Assembly (NCBI RefSeq): GCF_900114475.1
Contig: NZ_FOTE01000002.1
Location: 620,001-684,000 of the forward strand
DNA length: 64,000 bases
Direction of reading: 5' to 3'
Origin: Paenibacillus sp. 1_12
Lineage (GTDB): Bacteria > Bacillota > Bacilli > Paenibacillales > NBRC-103111
Shown here: piece after piece, positions 18,171 through 26,159 of the stretch
Position numbering within the stretch: the stretch's first letter is position 1
Layout: every line of letters starts with the position of its first letter
Notes under the pieces: generated by a model
Seen by the model: the letters and a program-made list of their open reading frames with translations, nothing else
Database searches by the model: none
Told to the model about the DNA's origin: nothing
Translations under genes and position numbers: made by a program

Positions 18171-19052
18171 CTATCCCTTCACCGCTCCTATCATAACCCC
18201 CTTCGTAAAGTATTTTTGCATAAAGGGATAAACGGCAATGATCGGTAAAGTGGCTATAATAATCGTGCAATATTTTACAATTTCGCTGACTGCCTCTTTG
18301 TCATTGCCACTGGAACCTGTGATCATACTGTCGGTGCTGCTGTTTATCAAAATCTCACGTAAAAACAGCTGCAAAGGATACGCATCTCTATTTCGCAAAT
18401 AAATCATAGCGCTAAACCACGAATTCCAATGCGCCACCGCATAAAATAAAATCATAACCGAAATCACGGCTTGCGATAATGGCAGGACAATTTTAAACAA
18501 GATCGTGATATCGTTGGCACCATCAATTCTCGCGGATTCCTCCAGACTTTCTGGGATTGCTGCGAAAGAGGTTCTCATAATAATTAAATTATAGGTACTG
18601 ATTGCTCCCGGCAAAATGAGTGCCCACATGGTATCAAACATGCCAAGGCTTCTCACTAATAAATAGTTAGGAATCAGACCTCCACTAAAAAACAACGTGA
18701 ACACAATGATCATCATCATCGGATCGCGGAGCATGACTCCTTTCCTGGATAATACATAGGCTCCAAGAGCGGTCATAAAGACATTAATAATTGTTCCCAC
18801 GACTACATAAATGATGGTATTCGTATAACCCGTTATAATATTAGGATTTTTAAAAACACTGATATAACCGTCAATATTAAATCCCAAAGGCCAGAGCAGT
18901 ATACCGGAATGACTGGCTAGCGAAGACGGATTACTTAATGAGGCAAAAGCAACATACAGAAATGGATATAACGTGATTAAAGTCAGGAATAGCAAAAAAC
19001 TAATATTAAAAAAACCGAATATGATTTCTGCTTTGCTTCTCTTTACAATCAT
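18171..19052 (-). CDS. ABC sugar importer permease, LplC/YtcP type
   Basis: 293 residues with six membrane segments, EAA-loop EESARIDGANDITILFKIVL and C-terminal KGVMIGAVKG. The ATG at 19052 has AGGGGTGG 5 bases upstream; this SD overlaps the end of the preceding permease gene (stop 19064-19066), a coupled arrangement. Pairs with the LplB-type permease upstream and the lipoprotein at 20186-21859. The 82-base gap to the dioxygenase gene holds no terminator. Confidence 0.93.
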   Translation of the reverse strand: MIVKRSKAEIIFGFFNISFLLFLTLITLYPFLYVAFASLSNPSSLASHSGILLWPLGFNIDGYISVFKNPNIITGYTNTIIYVVVGTIINVFMTALGAYVLSRKGVMLRDPMMMIIVFTLFFSGGLIPNYLLVRSLGMFDTMWALILPGAISTYNLIIMRTSFAAIPESLEESARIDGANDITILFKIVLPLSQAVISVMILFYAVAHWNSWFSAMIYLRNRDAYPLQLFLREILINSSTDSMITGSSGNDKEAVSEIVKYCTIIIATLPIIAVYPFMQKYFTKGVMIGAVKG

Positions 19053-19063
19053 TGTATCCACCC

Positions 19064-20038
19064 CTACCAAAGACTGGTTTCGTTCACTTTTTTGCTGACT
19101 TTGTTCGTAATGACGAGAAGCACAAAATTGATAACCGAGTTAAATAAACCTACGGCAGCACTGAAGCTATAGTTCGCTTCCAAAATCCCTTTTCGGTACA
19201 CATAGGTTGAAATAACATCCGACGTCTCATAGGTGATCGGATTGTATAAAAGAAATATTTTATCAAATCCAACATTCATCATACTGCCCATTCTCAAAAT
19301 AAAAAGAATAATAATCGTCGGCATAATTCCTGGCAGCGTAACATGGAGCATTTGCTTAAACCGTCCCGCCCCGTCAATTGTCGCTGCTTCATACAGATCC
19401 TGGTCAATTCCGGCTAATGCAGCCAAATAGATGATAGATCCCCATCCTACCTCCTGCCAAATATTAGAGCTCACATAAATCGTTCTAAATAATTCAGGTT
19501 TAAGCAGCATGGTTATTCTTTCCATTCCCATAAAAGCCAGCAGATCATTAATGATACCGTTTCTTGCAGTGAAATCTACGATCAGACCGCACAATACCAG
19601 AACAGAAATAAAATGCGGCAAATAAGTAACCGATTGTACAAACCTCTTAAGCGCATTTTTTCTCACTTCATTTAATAACAGCGCTAAAATGATAGGTGCC
19701 GGGAATCCAAATATAATATTATATACACTGATTAAAAGCGTATTGGTTAATATCCTCCCGAAATATACATCCTTAAAAAAATCATTAAAATGCTGCATGC
19801 CCACCCAAGAGCTTCCCAAAATTCCCCTCATAGGGGAAAAATCTTTAAAGGCGATGGATGCACCATACATGGGGACATATTGAAAAATAATATAATAGGC
19901 CATAACCGGCAATGCCATCATATAAATCATTCGGTTTTTATATATATCTCTTTTAAGTCTGTGCATAAAACCGGTTTGTTTCTTCGTCTGATAAGCACTT
20001 CCGGAAAGTGCCGCGTCACCAACCTTAATCTGATCCAT
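19064..20038 (-). CDS. ABC sugar importer permease, LplB type
   Basis: 324 residues from the ATG at 20038 with GGGAGGG 4 bases upstream; the upstream extension of the frame has no SD. A cytoplasmic tail of about 35 residues precedes the first membrane segment (MIYMMALPVMAYYIIF), and the EAA-loop is YEAATIDGAGRFKQMLHVTL. Together with the next gene it forms the transmembrane channel. A GC-rich stem-loop in the 147-base gap before it may lower its expression relative to the binding protein. Confidence 0.93.
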   Translation of the reverse strand: MDQIKVGDAALSGSAYQTKKQTGFMHRLKRDIYKNRMIYMMALPVMAYYIIFQYVPMYGASIAFKDFSPMRGILGSSWVGMQHFNDFFKDVYFGRILTNTLLISVYNIIFGFPAPIILALLLNEVRKNALKRFVQSVTYLPHFISVLVLCGLIVDFTARNGIINDLLAFMGMERITMLLKPELFRTIYVSSNIWQEVGWGSIIYLAALAGIDQDLYEAATIDGAGRFKQMLHVTLPGIMPTIIILFILRMGSMMNVGFDKIFLLYNPITYETSDVISTYVYRKGILEANYSFSAAVGLFNSVINFVLLVITNKVSKKVNETSLW

Positions 20039-20124
20039 AGTTCCCTCCCATTGGTAACAGTCCTTCAACAGATATAAGAGCTTCAAAGAGGAATTCAAGG
20101 CTGCCTTTGTTATCACATGCAAGG

Positions 20125-20150
20125 AGGGGCCGGCAAATGCCGACACCCCT
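20125..20150 (-). other. Intergenic stem-loop between binding protein and permease genes
   Basis: AGGGG-CGGCA pairs with TGCCG-CCCCT around a 2-base loop, with a small internal mismatch. It has no U-tract, so it is more likely an mRNA-stabilising or attenuating hairpin 3' of the abundant lipoprotein message than a full terminator (inference). Confidence 0.55.
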
Positions 20151-20185
20151 GGACATTGCTAATTAAAATGGGTCAAAGGTAAAGC

Positions 20186-21859
20186 TTATTTTCTTGCCAC
20201 ATATCTTTCATATGCAGCCTGCTGAATTTTGATGGCGTCTTCGACTCCCATGCCCTTCAAAGTCTTTATATAGTTATCAAACTCACTAATAGGGGTCTGA
20301 CCCATAACCATCTTAAGGAATTGTTCATCCTTATAAGTATTGACCGCAGACATTACGGATGCCATTTTGGTCGATTCCTCAACGGTTGGTGTTACGGGAG
20401 GCATGATTCTATCGTACGAACCTGCTTTCCATAAGCCGATAATTTGCTGTTGTTCAGGTAACGACATGCGTTGGTGCCAGATCTCAGGTGTCATGACATA
20501 CGCTAAGCCGCCAGAACCTCTAGAATATTTGGATAATGCTTCATCAATAGACAAACCCTTTGGATTATTGGTGATCTCAGGGAGCAATTGAGGAGAGCCA
20601 TTCACCATCTTATAGCTTTCGCCTTCGATACCAAACGTATTGAGCAATGCTCCTTCAGGACTATAGCCGTAGTCCAACCACATCGCTGCTTCCTTGGCAT
20701 ACTTACTTTTGGCGGATATAGCTACCCCAATGCCATTAGCAACCTTGATTTCATCTGCATTAAAATTGTAGGATTTGGTCCCTTTGACGTATGGCGGAAC
20801 CGTTCCCAATAATTTTACAGAAGGGTCCTTGGCTTTCATCAATTGAACAAATCTGCCAAAGGTTCCCGATGTAGCCCCCGTCCAGGCTCCTGCACGGTTA
20901 CCCGTTACCTTGGTATCGAATTGTTTGGCGTCTGTTAATCCAAAATCAGGGTCAATCAACCCTTCTTTATACCACTTGGCTAACGTCGTAAGCGCTTCCT
21001 TATATTCAGGAGTATAAGGTCCAAATTTAACGGTATCCCCATCGTGATAAAAACCGTAATTGATCCCCCAAGCCCTTACCCAGTTCTGTAAATCCCCTGC
21101 TCCTTTAGGCGCCAGAGGAATCTCGTCATTTTTGCCGCTGCCGCTAGGATTTTTCGTTTTAAAAGCGGTTAACACCTCATACCAGTCATCAATCGTTTCA
21201 GGCGACTTTAATTTCAGCTTTTCCAGCCAATCCTGACGTATTTGCCAGCCAAAGGTCTGGAACGCAGGATTGGGGTTCGGGTTTACCTTGGCGAACTGAT
21301 CCGGCGACTGTGCCTCAGGGAATACATAGAGCGTGCCGTCGTCTGTACGAAGTTGTTTATTCGCTTTGGGGTCGGAACTCATAAATTTCTTGAGATTGGG
21401 TGAATATTTATCTACCAAATCATTGAGCGGCAGGATGATGCCATCCTTGATAGCCTTATTAGGACCACCGTTAAAATCATTGATCCAGTTATAATAAATC
21501 AGATCAGGCAAGTCGCCTGACGCTATCATCAGATTGAACTGTTCTTTGATTGCCGCCGCGTCCATAGATGCAGGATGAATAAAATCGATATGTATGCCGG
21601 TTCTTTTTTCCAATTCTTTGAACTGTGCGATTTCATTATAATTTTTCATTGTTGCCGCTACCTTGGGATCCATGGAGACAAACATTTTTAAAGTAATAGG
21701 TTTACTTACAATAGGAAGTGGGATTGACGATATAGCTTCCTCGTTTTTTGACGGCGAATTCGTTGGCTGCGTTGCACTCGAAGTACAGCCTGCTAACAGG
21801 CTTGTGAGTAATGCAAAAGACATGACATAAGCTGACGTCTTACCGAGTTTACGATTCAT
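20186..21859 (-). CDS. Sugar-binding lipoprotein of ABC importer, LplA type
   Basis: 557 residues from the ATG at 21859 with GGGGGGA 7 bases upstream. Lipoprotein signal with lipobox LLAGC, lipidated C25. The mature protein resembles LplA-type solute-binding proteins (IVSKPITLKMFVSMDP at the first strand, EKRTGIHIDFIHPAS). It is the second gene of the seven-gene operon, following the first oxidoreductase by 37 bases. Having the binding protein behind an enzyme gene is a little unusual; most such operons start with it. Ligand unknown; the enzymes suggest a glycoside or cyclitol. Confidence 0.93.
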   Translation of the reverse strand: MNRKLGKTSAYVMSFALLTSLLAGCTSSATQPTNSPSKNEEAISSIPLPIVSKPITLKMFVSMDPKVAATMKNYNEIAQFKELEKRTGIHIDFIHPASMDAAAIKEQFNLMIASGDLPDLIYYNWINDFNGGPNKAIKDGIILPLNDLVDKYSPNLKKFMSSDPKANKQLRTDDGTLYVFPEAQSPDQFAKVNPNPNPAFQTFGWQIRQDWLEKLKLKSPETIDDWYEVLTAFKTKNPSGSGKNDEIPLAPKGAGDLQNWVRAWGINYGFYHDGDTVKFGPYTPEYKEALTTLAKWYKEGLIDPDFGLTDAKQFDTKVTGNRAGAWTGATSGTFGRFVQLMKAKDPSVKLLGTVPPYVKGTKSYNFNADEIKVANGIGVAISAKSKYAKEAAMWLDYGYSPEGALLNTFGIEGESYKMVNGSPQLLPEITNNPKGLSIDEALSKYSRGSGGLAYVMTPEIWHQRMSLPEQQQIIGLWKAGSYDRIMPPVTPTVEESTKMASVMSAVNTYKDEQFLKMVMGQTPISEFDNYIKTLKGMGVEDAIKIQQAAYERYVARK

Positions 21860-21896
21860 TGATAAATCCCCCCATACATTTTTGAAATGCCCTAAC

Positions 21897-23078
21897 CTAA
21901 CCCTTGGAATAGCTGATATCCATAGCCGCATCTTTATTAACCGTCTTTTCATATTTAGAGCTTCTAATCAGTTCTTCAAGCTTCTTCTCATATTCGTCTG
22001 CATCTATAGGAAGCTTGATGGTTTGGTCGTTAAACGAAGAAAGTAGTATCGCATTGGCAATCGTCAGTCCGTTAATACCCTCAGGTCCATGTGCGACAAG
22101 CTCCCCTCCGCCATTCAATATGGCTTCAATAAATTTGTCTGTAACCACTTTATGCCCTGAAGACGCATTCACATGGACAGGAATTTCGGTGTACCAATTT
22201 TCAACATTCCCCATCCTGCTTTGAGATTCTTTGATAAAACGAAGCATGGACTCGCGAGTTCTATAAAAAACAATTTTTTCATCCTCAAAGATTAATTTTC
22301 CGTACTCTCCCACAATCTCCATACGGTTTGATCCAGGAGTTTCTGCGGTGGTTACTATAAAATGTCCAACCATTCCATTCTCATGCTCAAAGTAAGCCGT
22401 CACTTCATCCTCGACTTCGATATCATGATATTTGCCAATATGAGCAAAACCATTGATGCGCGCCGGCATTCCAAATAACCACTGGTAGAGATCAAGATTA
22501 TGCGGGCATTGGTTTGTCAGAATCCCACCTCCTTCTCCAGCCCAGGTTGCACGCCATTCGCCACTATCGAAGTAAAGCTGGGATCTGAACCATTTTGTAT
22601 TTATCCATGTCGCCCTTATTAATTTCCCCAGCTCGCCTCCATCAAGGATATCTTTTATTTTTCGGTGTAAGGGGTATGTCCTTTCTTGAAACATGATACC
22701 AAACATAAGATTCGGTTGAAGTTCCTTTGCTAACTCATAAGCAGCAATGGTTTTCTTGGCATCATTGACATGAACAGCAATAGGTTTTTCACATAGAACA
22801 TGGATTCCTTTATTAAACGCAGCAATTGATATCGGTGTATGATCGTAATGAGGAACTGCTATTAATACCGCCTCAATACCAGATTTTTCAAAAAGCTCTG
22901 TATGATTGTAATAAGCTTGTGAATGATATAAAGCTGCAGCTTTGTCTGCCTTTTCCTTTACAACATCACAAATGGCGGTAACTTCGACATTCTCCATCTG
23001 ACTCAGGTACTTAAGATGACTGCTGCCCATTCCACCTACACCAATTAAACCCAATTTCACCTTACCCCTTGTACTCAT
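21897..23078 (-). CDS. Gfo/Idh/MocA-family oxidoreductase (copy 1 of the operon)
   Basis: 393 residues, first gene of the seven-gene operon. GLIGVGGMGSSH binds NAD(P); CEKPIAVHVNDAKK holds the catalytic Lys; AGEGGGILTNQCPHNLDLYQ contains the active-site Asp/His set. The start ATG has GGAGGG 7 bases upstream, and the 5' region carries a cre-like site. Paralogue of the gene at 15981-17171. As the first enzyme it may oxidise a ring hydroxyl of the imported compound to a ketone that the TIM-barrel proteins then act on; this is inference from the known 3-keto-glycoside and inositol pathways. Confidence 0.93.
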   Translation of the reverse strand: MSTRGKVKLGLIGVGGMGSSHLKYLSQMENVEVTAICDVVKEKADKAAALYHSQAYYNHTELFEKSGIEAVLIAVPHYDHTPISIAAFNKGIHVLCEKPIAVHVNDAKKTIAAYELAKELQPNLMFGIMFQERTYPLHRKIKDILDGGELGKLIRATWINTKWFRSQLYFDSGEWRATWAGEGGGILTNQCPHNLDLYQWLFGMPARINGFAHIGKYHDIEVEDEVTAYFEHENGMVGHFIVTTAETPGSNRMEIVGEYGKLIFEDEKIVFYRTRESMLRFIKESQSRMGNVENWYTEIPVHVNASSGHKVVTDKFIEAILNGGGELVAHGPEGINGLTIANAILLSSFNDQTIKLPIDADEYEKKLEELIRSSKYEKTVNKDAAMDISYSKG

Positions 23079-23114
23079 ACATTAACCCTCCATGTATAGT
23101 GACCTGAAGAAAAA

Positions 23115-23128
23115 CGAAAGCGCATACA
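23115..23128. promoter_or_regulatory. cre-like catabolite repression site
   Basis: CGAAAGCGCATACA matches the CcpA operator consensus TGNAARCGNWWWCA at 13 of 14 positions (first T replaced by C). It lies 37-50 bases upstream of the first oxidoreductase start. I see no clear -35/-10 pair in 23129-23262. Confidence 0.6.
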
Positions 23129-23268
23129 AAAAATTAAGGCATCCTTTACAGATAAGGGAGCTTAAGGATAAACCTCCTTACACTGCTATTCTAAAATATT
23201 ATGAAACATATATCATAGTTTTTTGTGATTAAAATATTGTTTTTTGTGCACTTTGAGACCTCATAAAA

Positions 23269-23304
23269 AAATGCAGCCATCTCCTTAAGAGACTGACTGC
23301 ATTT
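23269..23304 (-). terminator. Terminator of the 23343-24182 AraC gene
   Basis: AAATGCAG / CTGCATTT outer stem and TCTC/GAGA inner stem, followed on the minus strand by a run of T. It insulates the seven-gene operon promoter from the AraC gene. Confidence 0.8.
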
Positions 23305-23342
23305 TATTGGTTAGCTTCATTGTGGATTCCACAGCAAGCGGG

Positions 23343-24182
23343 TTATCCCAGAACATTTTTTTGATAATCCCGTGGTAATATCCCTACTTTTTTCTTGAAC
23401 ATCCGTAAAAAACTAGTGTAATCGTTGAATCCGCTGACCATACAAGCCTCAGTCACACTGCTGCCCTCTGCAAGTAATTTTTTGGCCAAGGAAATACGTT
23501 TATAGATGATGTATTCATGAATGGTGTTTCCGGTATACTTTTTAAAAAGCTTGATCAAGTAATATTTGTTTATAAAAAACTGTTTTTCCAATTGGTCTAG
23601 ACTAAGATCCTCGCCCAAATGCATTTCAATATAGTCCAGAACGGGAGACAGTTTATGATGCAAATCAAGCCCTTGATCTGTAATCTTCTGCTCTTGAAAT
23701 AGACGGTTGATATGCACCATGATTTCCATAAAACAACTCATTTTCATAACGGCGTTTCCTAAGGAAGGATGGTTTTTTAAAGCATCATATTTCATAAATA
23801 AACTGAGTAAAGCTGCTGAATCATTGCTGGTTAGAGAGAGCTTATTTTTTTTACCTATGGGTCTGTCATAAAAGCAGGATAAAGGATTAAAATCCTCCGT
23901 TTGATATTGGGCAGCAATTTGGGGATCAAATTCAATGGTAATTCGCTCATACATCACATCTGACGAAAAAGACGGTTTATGAATTTCGTGTTGATTCGTA
24001 ATTATCAAATCGCCGAATTGCAGTGGATACACGGTTTTTTCCACAAAATATTTGACATCCCCTTGAAGGAGAAAATAAATTTCACAGCCTTGATGCAGAT
24101 GAAAATCGACACTGTGGCTTTTCCGCTGCACATGTAAAAATTTGATATAATGATCGATTTGGTCTAAATAAGTAATAGGCAG
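23343..24182 (-). CDS. AraC-family regulator, paralogue of the divergent neighbour
   Basis: 279 residues if translation starts at CTG 24182, which has an ideal SD (GGAGGG, 6 bases upstream) and aligns with the N-terminus of the paralogue at 24405. Upstream in-frame ATGs at 24203 and 24227 have no SD. A cupin-type effector domain (FHLHQGCEIYFLLQGDVKYF) precedes the C-terminal AraC helices (FFINKYYLIKLFKKYTGNT, SGFNDYTSFLRMFKKKVGILP). Located just upstream of the seven-gene operon in the same orientation but with its own terminator, it probably controls that operon, alone or together with its twin. Confidence 0.9.
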   Translation of the reverse strand: MPITYLDQIDHYIKFLHVQRKSHSVDFHLHQGCEIYFLLQGDVKYFVEKTVYPLQFGDLIITNQHEIHKPSFSSDVMYERITIEFDPQIAAQYQTEDFNPLSCFYDRPIGKKNKLSLTSNDSAALLSLFMKYDALKNHPSLGNAVMKMSCFMEIMVHINRLFQEQKITDQGLDLHHKLSPVLDYIEMHLGEDLSLDQLEKQFFINKYYLIKLFKKYTGNTIHEYIIYKRISLAKKLLAEGSSVTEACMVSGFNDYTSFLRMFKKKVGILPRDYQKNVLG

Positions 24183-24230
24183 TACAATCCCTCCATGAAT
24201 CATCAATTTAGTCCATATTTTCATCAAAAA

Positions 24231-24259
24231 TTACAATGAAATTGCATTTCTTATATAAT
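24231..24259 (+). promoter_or_regulatory. Predicted promoter of the + strand AraC/TIM-barrel pair
   Basis: TATAAT at 24254-24259 with a weak TTACAA at 24231-24236, spacer 17. The mRNA leader would be about 140 bases and contains AAGGAGG at 24305-24311 with no start codon at working distance. Confidence 0.4.
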
Positions 24260-24404
24260 ACTCTATTCTTATCATGAAAGTCATACGTACCGCAACCACG
24301 AATCAAGGAGGCGATATCTCATCTCAACGGTAGAATCCGTCTAGCAAAGATAATTGTTAATTTCGGCCTAAAACATTTGTGTAAGATAAAGTGAGGTCAT
24401 ATGG

Positions 24405-25250
24405 ATGAACTTAGCCTATGGAAATATCGATGAATGCATTCGTTATGAGCATAAACTCTTAAATCCTAACCCATATAATGTTAACTTTCATTTGCATGAA
24501 GAGTTTGAAATTTACTTTTTAATCTCAGGTGATGTGAATTACTTCGTTGAAAAAAGTATGTACCCTTTAAAGTACGGCGATATCATGATTACCAATAATC
24601 AGGAAATCCATAAACCGGCTTTTCGAAATGATAGATTATATGAAAGAATAACGCTACAATTTGCACCGCACATCGTCCGAGCTTTCAATTCGCCACGGCT
24701 TGATCTTCTGAACTGCTTTCTCAACAAACCGAAGGGTCAACAAAACAAGATTTCTCTTAGACCGAGTCAAACTAAAGAAATACTGCGGCTATTTCATCAA
24801 ATGGAGAATCTTAAGAACGATGCTGGCTATGAAATTTTAAAGCTGAATTATCTCGTTGAAATACTGGTCTTGATTAATATTGTATTTATGGATGTTAATC
24901 GCTCCGACAGCGTTTCTACAATGCCTGAATTATTAATTTCATTGCTGGACTATATCGATATGAATTTGGACAAAGATCTTACCCTTGACTCTCTCTCCAA
25001 AAAGTTTTATGTGGATCGATTTTATATGGGAAGAATTTTCAAAAAAAATATCGGCAGCAACATTCATGAATATATTTTGTTTAAACGAATATCCAAAGCA
25101 AAAGAAATTCTTACTGAAGGCTATAACGTTACCGATACGTGTGAAAGATGTGGATTTAATGATTACTCCAATTTCTTGAAAATGTTTAAACGAACCGTTG
25201 GTATTTCTCCTGGAAAATACAAGGGTAACATGCAAAGTAATGTTCTATAA
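24405..25250 (+). CDS. AraC-family regulator, paralogue of the divergent neighbour
   Basis: 281 residues. N-terminal cupin-type domain (FHLHEEFEIYFLISGDVNYFVEK) and C-terminal AraC domain (FYVDRFYMGRIFKKNIGSN, CGFNDYSNFLKMFKRTVGISP). The two AraC genes stand back to back and share long identical stretches, for example the Y-ERIT and EIHKP blocks, so they arose by duplication. SD-like AAGTGAGGT lies before the ATG. It is followed after 25 bases by a TIM-barrel gene and is likely co-transcribed with it. The products may bind related operators in the intergenic spaces 23129-23262 and 24183-24404. Confidence 0.92.
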   Translation: MNLAYGNIDECIRYEHKLLNPNPYNVNFHLHEEFEIYFLISGDVNYFVEKSMYPLKYGDIMITNNQEIHKPAFRNDRLYERITLQFAPHIVRAFNSPRLDLLNCFLNKPKGQQNKISLRPSQTKEILRLFHQMENLKNDAGYEILKLNYLVEILVLINIVFMDVNRSDSVSTMPELLISLLDYIDMNLDKDLTLDSLSKKFYVDRFYMGRIFKKNIGSNIHEYILFKRISKAKEILTEGYNVTDTCERCGFNDYSNFLKMFKRTVGISPGKYKGNMQSNVL

Positions 25251-25275
25251 ATTTGATATATGAGGAGAACAACCG

Positions 25276-26079
25276 ATGAAAATAGCATTTCAAACACTGG
25301 CAAGCCCGAATTGGAGCTGGGAGGAAACTCTGAATGCAGCCTCACAGCTTGGCTACGACGGTATTGAATTAAGAGGCGTGGAGGGCGAGATGTACCTTTC
25401 CCGGGCGCGTCCGTTTTTGCCTGAACATATAGAGCAGACTCAGTTGGATTTGAAACAAAAGGGATTGGAAATTTGCTGTCTGGATACTTCCTGCTCCTTT
25501 CACAATGAGGAGAAATACCGGGCTGCCATTCAAGAAGGCAAGGATTGTATCGATCTTGCTATAAAGCTCCAATCACCGTACATCCGGGTATTTGGAGATA
25601 TCATTCCGGAAGCGTCTTCTGAAGCGGAAATTATACAACAAATTTCTGCCGGGCTGACTGAACTGGGACGTCATGCTGAAGGAACCGGCGTTACCGTCCT
25701 ATTGGAAACTCACGGAGATATTAACAATCATCGCATCATCAAAGAAATTATGGAGCGAACGGACAGCAGCAGTGTTGGAGTCCTATGGGACTTTGAGCAT
25801 CCTTATTTGCATGGAGAAGAGCCTGAAATTACATATAGCGAGCTTGCTCCTTTTATCAAGCATACCCATGTTAAGGACGCGATTAAAAGCGTTGACGGTA
25901 AAAAGCTTTGTCTAATCGGAGACGGTGATGTGCCTGTCCCGAGAATTGTCAGCATTCTTAAGGAGAATGGCTACGACGGCTGGTTGTCGCTGGAATACGA
26001 GAAAAAATGGGCCCCCTATTTGGAGGAACCCGAGGTTTCACTGCCTGCTTATATCTCTTATATCAAAAAGCTTGTCTAG
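25276..26079 (+). CDS. Sugar phosphate isomerase/epimerase-like TIM-barrel protein
   Basis: 267 residues, AP-endonuclease-2 fold. Metal ligands by position: E144 (LLETHG), D172 (WDFEHP), H198 (KHTHVKDA) and E240 (LSLEYEKKW). SD GAGGAG lies 8 bases before the ATG. It lies across the AraC pair from the seven-gene operon and is probably part of the same regulon, giving the system two TIM-barrel enzymes. Possible roles include epimerisation of a keto-sugar, inosose dehydration or 3-keto-glycoside cleavage; the sequence does not decide. A strong terminator follows. Confidence 0.9.
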   Translation: MKIAFQTLASPNWSWEETLNAASQLGYDGIELRGVEGEMYLSRARPFLPEHIEQTQLDLKQKGLEICCLDTSCSFHNEEKYRAAIQEGKDCIDLAIKLQSPYIRVFGDIIPEASSEAEIIQQISAGLTELGRHAEGTGVTVLLETHGDINNHRIIKEIMERTDSSSVGVLWDFEHPYLHGEEPEITYSELAPFIKHTHVKDAIKSVDGKKLCLIGDGDVPVPRIVSILKENGYDGWLSLEYEKKWAPYLEEPEVSLPAYISYIKKLV

Positions 26080-26090
26080 CATACAACGCC

Positions 26091-26131
26091 AAAGTCCGGT
26101 TGCTTCCCTGTTGGGAGAACCGGACTTTTTT
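26091..26131 (+). terminator. Terminator after the TIM-barrel gene
   Basis: Perfect 11-bp stem AAAGTCCGGTT / AACCGGACTTT, 16-base loop, then a run of T on the + strand. It lies between convergent genes and may also stop the minus-strand AraC transcript. Confidence 0.9.
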
Positions 26132-26159
26132 CATCCATAATTGAAACATCTATCCAGCA

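Noticed and set aside
24305-24311. AAGGAGG as the SD of a leader peptide
   Set aside because: No ATG, GTG or TTG at suitable distance, and the frames following it close quickly.
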